Of a stretch of DNA of 64,000 nucleotides, positions 44,809-54,136 are shown piece after piece (the first letter of the stretch is position 1; every line of letters begins with the position of its first letter). Source of the stretch: Thermoplasmatales archaeon SW_10_69_26. GTDB lineage: Archaea > Thermoplasmatota > SW-10-69-26. The notes beneath the pieces are model-generated. The model was not told the origin of the DNA and did not search any database. It saw nothing but the letters and a program-made list of their open reading frames with translations. The position numbers were made by a program, and so were the translations under genes. The stretch is from contig PXUB01000032.1 of NCBI GenBank assembly GCA_003009755.1, positions 81,672-145,671 of the forward strand. Reading direction: 5' to 3'.

Positions 44809-46590
44809 ATGGCCGGCGATCTGCTCGTCTCCCTGGTTTTGATCCTCGTCGCCGGCGTCGGAGCCTCGTGGCTGGCCTGGCGGCTCGAGCTCCCCTCGAT
44901 CCTGCTGCTCCTCGTCACGGGGTTCCTGATCGGCCCCGTCGCGGGCTGGCTGCACCCCGACCAACTGTTCGGGGATCTGTTGTTGCCGGTCGTCTCGTTC
45001 TCGGTCGCCGTCATCCTCTTCGAAGGCGGGCTCACCCTCCAGACGATCGAGCTCGAGGAGGTCGGCAGCGTCGTCCGCAACCTCGTCACCGTCGGCGTCC
45101 TCGTCACCTGGGCCGTGACCACGGCGGGCGCCTACCTGTTGCTCGACCTCGGGTTGAACCTCTCCCTGCTCCTGGGAGCGATCCTCGTCGTGACGGGACC
45201 CACCGTCATCATCCCGCTTTTGCGCCATCTGCGCCCGAAGGCCAACGTCTCGACCACGCTCAAGTGGGAGGGGATCTTGATCGACCCGATCGGGGTCATC
45301 CTGAGCGTCGGGGTGTTCCGGGCGATCCTCGCCGGCGGCCTCACGGCGTCCGGCTTCGCCCTCGTCTACACGATCGCGAAAGCGCTCGCCATCGGGGTGG
45401 TTTTCGGCATCGGGGGAGCCATCCTGACCTACGTGGCCCTCAAGCGGAACTGGGTTCCCGACGTCCTGCACAGCCCGATGACGCTGGCCGTCGTCGGCGT
45501 GGTGTTCGTGAGCGCCGAGACCCTCCAACCCGAGGCGGGCCTGGTGGCCGCGACCGTCATGGGGGCCGTGCTCGCCAATCGCGAGGACTTCGCCAAGCGT
45601 CACATCATGGAGTTCAAGGAGACGCTGCGCACCCTGCTCATCGGGTTCCTGTTCATCGTGCTCGCGGCCCGACTGGACCTGTCCGACCTCAGCGTCGTCG
45701 GGCCCTCATCGCTTGTGTTCCTCGCCGTCCTGTTCTTCCTCGCCCGGCCGCTGGCCGTCTGGGTGTCCACGATCGGATCCGATCTCGACTGGCGCGAGCG
45801 GACGTTCCTGACCACGATGGCGCCCCGCGGCATCGTGGCCGCCGCCATCGCGTCGGTGTTCGCTCTCCAGCTCGTGGAACGGGGCTATCCTGGGGCCGAC
45901 CGGTTGGTCGCGATCACGTTCCTCGTCATCGTGGCGACCGTCGGCGTTTACGGGTTCGTCGCCGGCCCGATCGGACGCCGGCTGGGCGTGGCGGAGCCGA
46001 ACCCGCAGGGCGTGTTGATCGTCGGTGCCCAGCGGTGGGCCCGCGAGATGGCCACCACGCTGCAGGGCCTCGGGTTGCGCATCCTCTTGGTGGACACGAA
46101 CCGGCACAACTTGCGGGCCGCCCGCAGCAAAGGGCTGGACACGCACGCCGGCAACAGCCTCGACCGCGGCATGCTGGACGACGTCGACTTCGCGGGCCTC
46201 GGGCACTTGCTCGCGGTCACGCCCAACGACGAGGTGAACTCCTTGACGGTCCTCCACTTCCAGGAGATCTTCGAGCGGTCGAACACCTACCAGCTGACCG
46301 CCAGCGAGGCCGAGGAACGCGATGCCCACGTTCCGCTGAAGCTCCGTGGCCGTGTCCTCTTCGACGAGACGGTCACCGGCGAGGGTCTGCGCGACCTCGT
46401 GCGCGAGGGCTGGACGTTCCACGCCCGGGAGGTCGAGGAGAGCGAGGAGCTGGAGGGCTTCGGGACCGGACCCTATCCGCTGTTCGTCTACACCGCCGAC
46501 GGGCGCCTTCGCCCGATCACGTCCGACAACACCCCCACGCCCGAAGCCGGCGACCGCGTGATCGAGCTCCGGTCCCCCGACGATCAGTAG
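44809..46590 (+). CDS. NhaP-type Na+(K+)/H+ antiporter with TrkA-N domain (second copy)
   Basis: 593 residues, homologous over its whole length to the preceding gene (shared GILIDPIGVIL, TVTGPTVIIPLLR-like and MAPRGIVAA segments and a C-terminal TrkA-N domain with GLGHLLAVTPNDEVNSL). The two arose by tandem duplication and have since diverged. The nucleotide-binding loop here is VGAQRWARE. A division of labour (different ions or pH ranges, or a heterodimer) is inference. The end overlaps the convergent permease gene by 7 bp. Confidence 0.9.
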   Translation: MAGDLLVSLVLILVAGVGASWLAWRLELPSILLLLVTGFLIGPVAGWLHPDQLFGDLLLPVVSFSVAVILFEGGLTLQTIELEEVGSVVRNLVTVGVLVTWAVTTAGAYLLLDLGLNLSLLLGAILVVTGPTVIIPLLRHLRPKANVSTTLKWEGILIDPIGVILSVGVFRAILAGGLTASGFALVYTIAKALAIGVVFGIGGAILTYVALKRNWVPDVLHSPMTLAVVGVVFVSAETLQPEAGLVAATVMGAVLANREDFAKRHIMEFKETLRTLLIGFLFIVLAARLDLSDLSVVGPSSLVFLAVLFFLARPLAVWVSTIGSDLDWRERTFLTTMAPRGIVAAAIASVFALQLVERGYPGADRLVAITFLVIVATVGVYGFVAGPIGRRLGVAEPNPQGVLIVGAQRWAREMATTLQGLGLRILLVDTNRHNLRAARSKGLDTHAGNSLDRGMLDDVDFAGLGHLLAVTPNDEVNSLTVLHFQEIFERSNTYQLTASEAEERDAHVPLKLRGRVLFDETVTGEGLRDLVREGWTFHAREVEESEELEGFGTGPYPLFVYTADGRLRPITSDNTPTPEAGDRVIELRSPDDQ

Positions 46591-48788
46591 GCCAACCGCT
46601 CGAAGATCCGCCGGACGAACCCGGCCTCGCGGTCGCCCGAGTCGACGATCAACAGCGGCGCATCGATCTGGCGGATCTGATCGCTCGAGAGGTTCTCGAT
46701 CCCGGCGCTGAACCCCGACGTGCGGCGTGAGCCGATGACGAGCGAGGCCTCCTTGATCGCGTCCGGGAGCTCGGTCCAGTCCTCGTCCACGCGCACGATC
46801 CGCGTGTCGGTCGAGACCTCGCAGAGGTCGGCCAGCTCGTCACCGTAGGCGTACAGCGAGGCCTCGCGCTGCTCGGCGAGCTCGTCCTCGGCGACGAGCA
46901 GGAACCGGATCGAGGCGCCGGTGGACTTCGCGATCGCGTTCGCCATCTGCACCTTCGTCGGATCGAGCGGTCCTCGGCCGGTGACCACCTCGACCAGCTC
47001 GAGGTCCGGCCAGCTGTCGCCGGGCCCGTGGCGGAGGAGGATCGTGTTCACCGAGCGAGCCTCGCCGTCGTACGTCCAGCTCACGATCGGGTTCCGGCCG
47101 CGGTCGTCGGCCTCGGCCACCACGAGCCCGATGTTGTGACTCTCGACGTAGTTCCGTAGCGCCCGACGCCGGTCGTGGCTGACGACCTCGCCGATGGTGA
47201 CGTCGATCTCCCTCCCCTCGGCGATGCGCCCCACCCGCTCCTCGAAGGCGATGTCCTCCGGCGTCTGGTCGCGCGCGGCCAGATCCAGCGACAGCTGATC
47301 GGGCACCTCTTCGAACGCGAGGATCCGGATGTCCGTCTCGGCACCGTCTCGCACGTCGTGGGCCAGCTGGAGGAGATCTTTTAACCGCTGGTCGGGGATC
47401 GTCTCCTCCACCGCGATCAGGACCTCGGCCGGCCGCTGGGCCGATATCTCCGTCTCGGCCTCCTCCAGGTGGATCGAGCGTGCCCCCCGGCGGATGGCGT
47501 CCCGACCCACGCCCTCGCGCTTGGTGCGATCGCGAGCGTAGAACTGGTAGTAGGCGGTCCCGGCGAGGATCAGGCCGACGGCGCCGACGAACGGGACGAC
47601 GCCCATCTGGGTCAGCAGGACGATCCCGCCGACGATCCCGACGAGCTGGACCCACGGGTACAACGGGGAGCGGAAGCTGGGTTCGTACCACTCGGCCTCG
47701 CCTTCCCGCATCGCGATCAGCGCGACGTTGATGAACACGAAGACGAGGATCTTGAACGCGCTCGCGAGCTTCGCGAGCTCGACGACGGGGATCGTGGCGA
47801 TCAACAACAACAGGAGGGTGCCGGTCACCGAGATCGCTGCCACGGGCGTCCGGAACTTGTCGCTGATCTTCTGGAGACCGTCGGGAGCCAGTTTGTCGCG
47901 GCTCATCGCCAGCGGGTAGCGCGAGGAGGACAGCAGGCCGGCGTTGGCCATCCCGGTCAACGCCAGCACCGCCGTCACCGCGATGACGACGACCCCGGTC
48001 CGCCCGAGGAACGCCCCGGCGGCGTCCGCCATCGGGGTCAGGGACTTGCTGATCGAGCCCGGCTCGACGACGCCCACGATGACCGTCACGATGAGCGCGT
48101 AGACCACCATCATGATCGCGATCGAGCCCAGGATCCCGAGCGGGATGTTCCGACCGGGGTCCTCCACCTCCTCGGCGACGCTGGCGATCTTGGTCACGCC
48201 AGCGTAGGATACGAACACGAACCCGGTCGCCCCCAGCAGGCCGCCCAGCCCCTTCTTGAAGATGGGGTCGAAGCTGCCGACCGTGATCGACATGCTGCCG
48301 GTGGCGATGAACCACATCAGGACGGCCAGGACGCCGGACACGATGGCCGCCTGCAAGGTGCCGGTCTGCTTGACACCGAAGATGTTCAACGCGATCAGGC
48401 CCGCACCCAGCGCGAGCGCGACGAGTTTCGTCGGCAGCGCCGCGAAGAGCACGAGGTAGGCGCCGAGCCCGACGAGCGCGAACGCGGACTTGAACGTCAA
48501 CGAGAACCAGACCCCGATGCCGGACAAGGTGCCCATGAAGGGCCCCATCGCCCGGTCGATGTAGAGGTAGGTCCCGCCGGCTTCCGGCAGCGCGGTCGCC
48601 ATCTCGGCTTTCGAGAGGGCAGCGGGCAGCGCGATCAGGCCCGCCAAGACGTAGGCGATCATGACCGCCGGGCCGGCCATCTTCGTGGCCAGCCCCGGCA
48701 GGACGAAGATCCCGCTTCCGAGCATGGCCCCGATGCTGATCGTCAGCGTCGCGTAGAGGCCGAGATCGCGTTCGAGTTCCTTGCCCAT
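46584..48788 (-). CDS. APC amino-acid permease with C-terminal UspA domains (first copy)
   Basis: The ATG at 48788 (MGKELERDLGLYATLT) is the natural APC start; the frame is open to 48860. Twelve transmembrane segments, with the APC signature ISIGAMLGSGIFVLPG in helix 1 and AEEVEDPGRNIPLGI in helix 6. After ~residue 440 come two UspA-like alpha/beta domains (VLIAVEETIPDQRLKDLLQL..., FLLVAEDELAEQ...LVIGSRRTSGFSAGIENL). Fused APC-Usp transporters are common in haloarchaea and relatives. Substrate unknown; the UspA part may sense ATP or AMP. Adjacent to the antiporters. Confidence 0.9.
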   Translation of the reverse strand: MGKELERDLGLYATLTISIGAMLGSGIFVLPGLATKMAGPAVMIAYVLAGLIALPAALSKAEMATALPEAGGTYLYIDRAMGPFMGTLSGIGVWFSLTFKSAFALVGLGAYLVLFAALPTKLVALALGAGLIALNIFGVKQTGTLQAAIVSGVLAVLMWFIATGSMSITVGSFDPIFKKGLGGLLGATGFVFVSYAGVTKIASVAEEVEDPGRNIPLGILGSIAIMMVVYALIVTVIVGVVEPGSISKSLTPMADAAGAFLGRTGVVVIAVTAVLALTGMANAGLLSSSRYPLAMSRDKLAPDGLQKISDKFRTPVAAISVTGTLLLLLIATIPVVELAKLASAFKILVFVFINVALIAMREGEAEWYEPSFRSPLYPWVQLVGIVGGIVLLTQMGVVPFVGAVGLILAGTAYYQFYARDRTKREGVGRDAIRRGARSIHLEEAETEISAQRPAEVLIAVEETIPDQRLKDLLQLAHDVRDGAETDIRILAFEEVPDQLSLDLAARDQTPEDIAFEERVGRIAEGREIDVTIGEVVSHDRRRALRNYVESHNIGLVVAEADDRGRNPIVSWTYDGEARSVNTILLRHGPGDSWPDLELVEVVTGRGPLDPTKVQMANAIAKSTGASIRFLLVAEDELAEQREASLYAYGDELADLCEVSTDTRIVRVDEDWTELPDAIKEASLVIGSRRTSGFSAGIENLSSDQIRQIDAPLLIVDSGDREAGFVRRIFERLAY

Positions 48789-48935
48789 GGCGGACGAGCC
48801 CGTGCTCCTCCGACCCCGCAGCGGCGCGCCCTGCATAAGCCGTGGAGGTTCGTCCAGCATTTGTGCTAGACCGCGAACCCGCGCCTGGCGCCCATCCGAG
48901 GTTGTTTCCGGGTCGACCGGCTAGGCGGCCCAAGC

Positions 48936-49205
48936 ATGGCCGAGATGCCCCTCTACGAGGCCATCGTCCGCACCGCGGTCGCCCTGCTGAGCATCTTCCT
49001 GTTCGGCGTCGTCTACGTCGCCTGGCGCCGGCGCCCGACCGCGAGGATGCGCTGGGTGCTGGCGGCGTTCGCGATCTTCCTGGCCGAGGGCCTGGTCCTG
49101 CTCTACGAGGTCTTCGTCCAGGACACGAGCCTCACGGAGAGCATCTTCTACCTCTTCCAGTTCGCCGAGCTCGTGGTTCTCTCGATCGCGGTCCTCCGCC
49201 GGTGA
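48936..49205 (+). CDS. Small three-helix membrane protein paired with a winged-helix regulator
   Basis: 89 residues: three transmembrane helices (TAVALLSIFLFGVVYVAW, WVLAAFAIFLAEGLVLLYEV, IFYLFQFAELVVLSIAVL) with a basic loop RRRPTARMR between 1 and 2. Haloarchaea often encode such a small protein directly before a winged-helix regulator. Here the gap is only 4 bp. A membrane sensor or anchor for the regulator is an inference. Confidence 0.7.
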   Translation: MAEMPLYEAIVRTAVALLSIFLFGVVYVAWRRRPTARMRWVLAAFAIFLAEGLVLLYEVFVQDTSLTESIFYLFQFAELVVLSIAVLRR

Positions 49206-49209
49206 CACC

Positions 49210-49764
49210 GTGAGCCAGCCCCCTCTCGACCTGGACGTCCGCCGACGCATCTACGGGCGCATCCGAGAGGACCCCGGCCTGCACCTGCGCGAGCTGAGCC
49301 GCGCGCTCGACGTCCCCCTGTCGACGCTCCGCCACCACCTCGACGTCTTGGAGGAGGCCGACGTCGTCACGGTCGAAAGCGAGGGCACGTTCAAGCGCTA
49401 CTTTCCGGCCGAGGACCTCTCGGAGGGGGACAAAAGCCTCCTGTCCGTCCTCCGCCGGGAGAAACCACGCGCGATCCTGTTGGACCTTCTCGCGCACGGG
49501 GGCGAGGCTCGCTACGGAGAGCTCGAGGACAGCCTCGGGTACCCCGCGAGCACGCTGGGCATGTACCTCAAGGAGCTCCGCGAGCGCGGCCTGGTCGACC
49601 GCCAGCCCGTGGGACGGACGAGCGTCTACCGCGTCGTGGACGAACGCCGCCTGCACCGGCTGCTCGTCACCTACGAGGAGAGCTTCTACGACGCCTGGGT
49701 CGACCGCGTCCTCGAGATCGTCGAGGAGATCAACTCCAAGGAGGAGGAGCCGGACGACGAGTGA
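49210..49764 (+). CDS. Transcriptional regulator with two winged-helix domains
   Basis: 184 residues, GTG start. The first winged helix (residues ~8-70) contains GLHLRELSRALDVPLSTLRHHLDVLE. The second (~85-150) contains RYGELEDSLGYPASTLGMYLKELRERGLV. A short acidic helical tail ends in KEEEPDDE. The ArsR/MarR-like double layout is common in archaea. Likely DNA-binding; its target could be the permease or antiporter genes on either side. Co-transcribed with the small membrane protein. Confidence 0.85.
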   Translation: MSQPPLDLDVRRRIYGRIREDPGLHLRELSRALDVPLSTLRHHLDVLEEADVVTVESEGTFKRYFPAEDLSEGDKSLLSVLRREKPRAILLDLLAHGGEARYGELEDSLGYPASTLGMYLKELRERGLVDRQPVGRTSVYRVVDERRLHRLLVTYEESFYDAWVDRVLEIVEEINSKEEEPDDE

Positions 49765-49894
49765 GAGACGACGGGCGGGCCTGCCGGCCTGGGGAAGCTC
49801 GGGCCGGCCCCCCTGAGGGTCTCCGCCAGCGTACGTGTCAGAGGGCCCAGATCCCTGGCCCGATAGACGACGGGGCGATGTCCGCCAACCGGAA

Positions 49895-50080
49895 TAGACT
49901 GCCGGACGTGTTTTGCTTAAGCTCTCGCGCCGGTCTCGGCAGACCGGGCACGGTCTTCCGAGAGTACGGGCGCCAAGCCCGTGCGAATGAGCGAGGCAAG
50001 GTCGCGGAGCCCGAGGAAGGAAACCCCCTGTGGGTTTTCGACGGAGGGCGACAACGAGATTGCCCGCCTCAGACCGGCGC
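49895..50080 (+). mobile_element. MITE-like stem-loop element, copy C (truncated)
   Basis: The left end TA-GACTGCCGGACGTGTTTTGC and subterminal TTAAGCTCTCGCGCCGG match copy B. The match continues through AGACCGGGCACGGTCT, a hairpin at 49966-49982 (ACGGGC/GCCCGT), the GAAACCCCCTGTGGGTTTTC hairpin and CGACAACGAGATTGCCCGCCT. It stops at about 50080 in CAGACCGGCGC; no right end is present. The remaining ~105 bp to the permease stop at 50188 have nothing recognisable. Confidence 0.75.
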
Positions 50081-50187
50081 CTTCTGGGCATCTTCGAGGG
50101 GCTCGGGTTCTGAACCCCGCTCGACCGACGGCCTGCCGCCGACAGCGTCTTCGCCCTCCGGGAACCGGCCGTCCCATCTGGGTCCCG

Positions 50188-52440
50188 TCAGCGATCGCCC
50201 GTGAACCGGTCCACGATCGCCTCCCACCAGTAGCCCTCCGGCTCCTCGCCCTTGACGACGAGCACGGACGCGCGGGTCTCCTCGGCGACCCGCTGGACCA
50301 GGGGGCCGACCATCCGTTGCCGGATCGGGGACGGCCGCTTGGCGCCCATGACGAGCAGGTCGGCCTCGTCGCTGGCGTCGACGAGGGCCCTCTCCACGTC
50401 ATCCGCGCGCCGGAGCTCGATCTGGGCGACCGAGGTCACCATCCCCCCCATCTCTTGCAGGTACCGCCGGGCGTTTTGCACCCGTTCCTCGGAGGCATCC
50501 GACGGCAGGACCTTGACGAACGTCAACCGGGCGTCGTGGGCGGCCGCGATCGCGTCGCCGGCGTCGACCTCGGCCTGATCGTAGGGGCTGCCGCGGCTGG
50601 CGACGACCACGTGCGAGGGCGCTTCCAGGCCGCGGTCCCTCGCAATCGCGACCGGGACCTGGGAGGCCCGCAGCACGGCGTCGACGTGCGTGTCCCGGAA
50701 CGCGCTCGGCTGCAAGTGTTCCTCCCAGCCCAGCAGCGCGAACACGGTGCCCTCGCGGATGCGGCCCGTCAGAGCCCGGTCGCGGTCGTGGGTGAGCACG
50801 TGGTCGAGCTCGGCCTCGGCGTCGAGGCTCGCCAGGCGTTCCTCCACCTCGGCTCGCCAGTCGAGGTCGATGTCGGGCACGAACCCGTACAACGGCACCT
50901 GGTCGGGGACCTCGGAGACGACGGCGGCCTCGATGCGGGCCTCGTGGCGGTCGGCCAGCGAGGCCGCGATCCGCAGCAACGGACCGACCGGCTGGCCGTC
51001 GACGACCTCGACGAGCACCGTCCCCGCCGGCTCGCGGTCGGCCTCCGTCGACGGGGGGCCCATCGGCTCGGGGAGCCGCTCGCGCTTGGTCTGGATCGAG
51101 CGGACCTGGCGGACGCGCTGCAGCTGGTCGACCAGGCCGTAGTCGGGCAGCACCGCCGGGGTCCGCTGGCGCTGCCAGTAGTACCAGCCGGCCCCCAGGA
51201 CCACGAACACGGCCGCGCTCACCTGGGACAGCCAGCCCATCTGGGGAATCAACGCCAGCGCGGCGACCGTGCCCACGATCTGCATCCAGGGGAAAAGCGG
51301 CGATTCGTAGGCCGGCTCGTACCACGGCGGCTGGGCCCGCCGCAGCAGCAGGACGGCAACGTTTAACAGCGCGAACACCAGGATCCCGAACGTGCCGCCG
51401 AGCTTGGCCAACGCCTCCACGTCGAAGAGGAGGACCAGGACCAGCATGACCAGCCCCGTGAACCAAAGCGACCAGGAGGGCGTGTCGAACCTGGGCGAGA
51501 TCTCGTTCATCTTCGGGTGCATCAGGCCGTCCCGAGCCATCGCGAACGGGAACCGAGCCGAGGCGAGGATCGCGGCGTTCCCCGTCGACGTGGTGGCCAG
51601 GATGCCCGAGATGCCGACCAGGAGCCCCCCCAGCCCGCCGAGGAACAGCTGGGCCGAGTCCGCCAGCGGCGCCTCGCGGGCGCCGATGCCCTCGATCGGG
51701 AGCGTGCCCGTCACGATCAGCATCACGAGCACGTACAGGACGGTGACGAGGCCCACCGCCGTCAGCATGCCGAGCGGGATGTTGCGGCCGGGGTTCTCGA
51801 CCTCCTCGGCGATCGCGGTGGCCTTCACGATGCCGAGGTAGGAGATGAACACGATCCCGGTGGTCAGCGTGACGCTGGTCCACTCGAAGTGGACGAACGG
51901 CGTCAACAGGTTCCGGTCGACGGCGAACAAGCCCCGCGCGATGAAGACGCCCAAGATCGCCAGCAACACCACGACGACGACGTTCTGCAGCGTGCCGCTG
52001 AGGCCCGCCCCCAGCCAGTTGACGAGGATCAACGCCACCCCGCCGACCAGCGCCGTCGCGATCACGGGGATCGCCGAGAAGTGCAGCAGGTACTGGCCGA
52101 GGCCGACGAGCGCGAAGCTGCCCTTCAACACGAGCGACAGCCAGGCGCCCAACCCGACCACGGTGCCGACGAGCGGGCCCATCGCGCGGCTCACGAAGAA
52201 GTAGGAGCCGCCGGCCTTCGGCATCGCCGTCGACAGCTCGGCCGCCGAGAACGTCGCCATGCCGGCGATCACGCCGGCGATCAGGAACGACAAGCTCGCC
52301 GCTGGCCCGGCGTTGGCTGCCGCGACGCCCGGCAACACGAAGATGCCGGCCCCGATCATGGTGCCCATCGCCGTCGTCAGCACGGCCGGGAAGCCAAGCT
52401 CGCGGCTCAGCGCCACGTCGTCGCCGGTTCCCGTCGTCAC
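50188..52440 (-). CDS. APC amino-acid permease with C-terminal UspA domains (second copy)
   Basis: 750 residues, built like the permease at 46584-48788: twelve transmembrane helices, MGTMIGAGIFVLPGVAA in helix 1, IAEEVENPGRNIPLGM in helix 6, then two UspA modules. The second UspA keeps the ATP-binding pattern G-x2-(K)...G (LLVMGAKRPSPIRQRMVG) and SVLVVKGEE, so nucleotide binding is plausible. Overall divergence shows an old duplication. Likely amino-acid or polyamine uptake tied to energy or osmotic state. Single gene. Confidence 0.9.
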   Translation of the reverse strand: MTTGTGDDVALSRELGFPAVLTTAMGTMIGAGIFVLPGVAAANAGPAASLSFLIAGVIAGMATFSAAELSTAMPKAGGSYFFVSRAMGPLVGTVVGLGAWLSLVLKGSFALVGLGQYLLHFSAIPVIATALVGGVALILVNWLGAGLSGTLQNVVVVVLLAILGVFIARGLFAVDRNLLTPFVHFEWTSVTLTTGIVFISYLGIVKATAIAEEVENPGRNIPLGMLTAVGLVTVLYVLVMLIVTGTLPIEGIGAREAPLADSAQLFLGGLGGLLVGISGILATTSTGNAAILASARFPFAMARDGLMHPKMNEISPRFDTPSWSLWFTGLVMLVLVLLFDVEALAKLGGTFGILVFALLNVAVLLLRRAQPPWYEPAYESPLFPWMQIVGTVAALALIPQMGWLSQVSAAVFVVLGAGWYYWQRQRTPAVLPDYGLVDQLQRVRQVRSIQTKRERLPEPMGPPSTEADREPAGTVLVEVVDGQPVGPLLRIAASLADRHEARIEAAVVSEVPDQVPLYGFVPDIDLDWRAEVEERLASLDAEAELDHVLTHDRDRALTGRIREGTVFALLGWEEHLQPSAFRDTHVDAVLRASQVPVAIARDRGLEAPSHVVVASRGSPYDQAEVDAGDAIAAAHDARLTFVKVLPSDASEERVQNARRYLQEMGGMVTSVAQIELRRADDVERALVDASDEADLLVMGAKRPSPIRQRMVGPLVQRVAEETRASVLVVKGEEPEGYWWEAIVDRFTGDR

Positions 52441-52842
52441 CCTCCCCCACCCCCGGCAACGGGTTCCGCAGCGACGACGGCGCCCTCGAGCACGGTCCAG
52501 GCAGGCCGGCGCGAGCTACAAAGGGGGTTCCCCAGGCTCAAAATCCTGCCCGGGCGCAGCCGGTGGCTGGCTTCGCCGGACCGCTTGGCCAGCCTCGCCG
52601 TCGCGACCACCTCCACGATCGTCGGGCTCGCCTGGGGCCGGGCCAGCCGGGCGCCGAGCGAGTCGCCGGCCGAGCAAGGAGGGGCTAAGGTGCCGGGGTC
52701 GGGGACGAACAGCGGGGCCAGATCCCGGCCGAGAGCCTGATCGACGAGGCCGCTGCGGCCAAGACCGTGTTCGGGCGGCTCCTCACGCCGATCCCGTCGG
52801 TGACGGGATCGTTCCTCGTGTTCGGGGCGATCCGGTGAGGTC
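52441..52842. other. Intergenic region with a possible gene remnant
   Basis: A 400 bp gap. On the plus strand one frame ending at 52839 reads QIPAESLIDEAAAAKTVFGR and then IPSVTGSFLVFGAIR-stop, with strong coding bias over ~45 codons and no start. A different frame just upstream (DRLASLAVATTSTIVGLAWG) also looks coded. Both could be pieces of one decayed membrane or transferase gene. Otherwise nothing is seen. Confidence 0.3.
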
Positions 52843-54012
52843 CTAAACCCCGTCGAGCACCTTCTCGACGAGCTGCAGGCCCTGACGGATGTCGTTGGGG
52901 TCGGTGGCGAAGCTCAACCGGAGGTGGTCCTCGCCGTTGGAGCCGAACGCGCTGCCCGGCACGACGACGACGCCGGCCTCGAGCAGCTTGACGGACAGAT
53001 CCATGCTGGAGATGGCCGCATCGAAGCGCGGGAAGGCGTAGATCGCGCCGTCCGGCTCCACGAGCTCGAGCCCGTCGATGCGGTCGCACTCCTCGACGAC
53101 GACGTCGCGGCGCTCCTGCAGCTCCTCGCGCATCATCTGGGTGTGATCGTCGGGCCCCTCGAGCGCGGCCAGGGCGGCGTGCTGGGCCGGCGTGGGCGGG
53201 GCCGCGTACATGTGGTAGCCGACGACGCGGATCTTCTCGGCGAGCGGTTCGGGTGCGACGGCGAAGCCAAGCCGCCAGCCGGTCATCGCGTACCGCTTGC
53301 TGAACGTGTTGAAGTAGGCCAGCTTCTCGTAGCCCTGGTCCAGGAAGCTCACGTGCTCGTGTTCGTAGGTGAACACGTCGTAGGCCTCGTCGGCCAGCAC
53401 CCACAGATCGTTGTCCTCGGCGACCTCGAGCACGCCGTCGACCGTCTCCCGGTCGAGCGCGACGCCGGTCGGGTTGCTGGGCGAGCAGAGCACGATGGCC
53501 TTCGTGTCCGGGCTGACCCGCTCGGCCAGCGCCTCCGGGTCGACCTGGAAGCCCTCCTCGTCGCGCAGGGGGTAGGTGACCGGCGTGCCCTCCGCCAGCT
53601 CGGTGTGCGGCGGGTACAGCACGAACCCTGGGTCGGGCACCAGCACCTCGTCGCCCTCCTCTACGAGCGCCTGCAACGCGGCGTACAGGGCCGCCGTGCT
53701 GCCGGCCGTCATGGCCACGTTCTCGGCATCGAGACCGGGTCGCCGGTGCTCGTAGGCCTCGGCGATGCCACGGCGGAGCTCGGGAAGCCCCGCCGTGGGG
53801 GAGTACTTGTTCTCTCCGCGCTCCACGGCCTCGATGTAGGCCTGCTTCACGTGTTCCGGGGGTTGACGGTGAGGCTCGCCGATCCCCAGGTGGATGGCAT
53901 CCTCGTCCGCCGCCTCGAACAGTTTGCGGATCCCGGAAACGTCTAGGTCCTCGACCCGGGAGGCGAACACATCTGTCCAGAAGGGCGGCTTCACGCTAAA
54001 TCCTTCCCCCAT
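52843..54012 (-). CDS. PLP-dependent aminotransferase, class I/II (aspartate aminotransferase-like)
   Basis: About 389 residues from the ATG at 54012 (a TTG at 54027 is also open). N-terminal IHLGIGEPHRQPPEHV, the PTAGLPELRRGIA segment, VLCSPSNPTG, VLADEAYDVFTYE, the Schiff-base lysine in YFNTFSKRYAMTGWRLGF, and LRLSFATD with the C-terminal arginine. This is the archaeal AspC-type branch that includes broad-specificity aspartate and aromatic aminotransferases. Single gene, divergent from pyrC. Confidence 0.92.
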   Translation of the reverse strand: MGEGFSVKPPFWTDVFASRVEDLDVSGIRKLFEAADEDAIHLGIGEPHRQPPEHVKQAYIEAVERGENKYSPTAGLPELRRGIAEAYEHRRPGLDAENVAMTAGSTAALYAALQALVEEGDEVLVPDPGFVLYPPHTELAEGTPVTYPLRDEEGFQVDPEALAERVSPDTKAIVLCSPSNPTGVALDRETVDGVLEVAEDNDLWVLADEAYDVFTYEHEHVSFLDQGYEKLAYFNTFSKRYAMTGWRLGFAVAPEPLAEKIRVVGYHMYAAPPTPAQHAALAALEGPDDHTQMMREELQERRDVVVEECDRIDGLELVEPDGAIYAFPRFDAAISSMDLSVKLLEAGVVVVPGSAFGSNGEDHLRLSFATDPNDIRQGLQLVEKVLDGV

Positions 54013-54105
54013 CTCCCCCACACGCAACCTCGTGACAATCTCCCGCTATCTGCGGCTCTCGGCCGAGGCTGATGGTGGGATCCAGCCGCCCCGTCCGCCC
54101 CGCCG

Positions 54106-54112
54106 TTTATCA
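54106..54112 (+). promoter_or_regulatory. Putative TATA box of pyrC
   Basis: TTTATCA, ~28 bp before the pyrC ATG at 54137. It matches leaderless archaeal promoter spacing and fixes the start well downstream of the longest open frame. Confidence 0.5.
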
Positions 54113-54136
54113 ACGACGGGCATCCTGCCATCGTCG

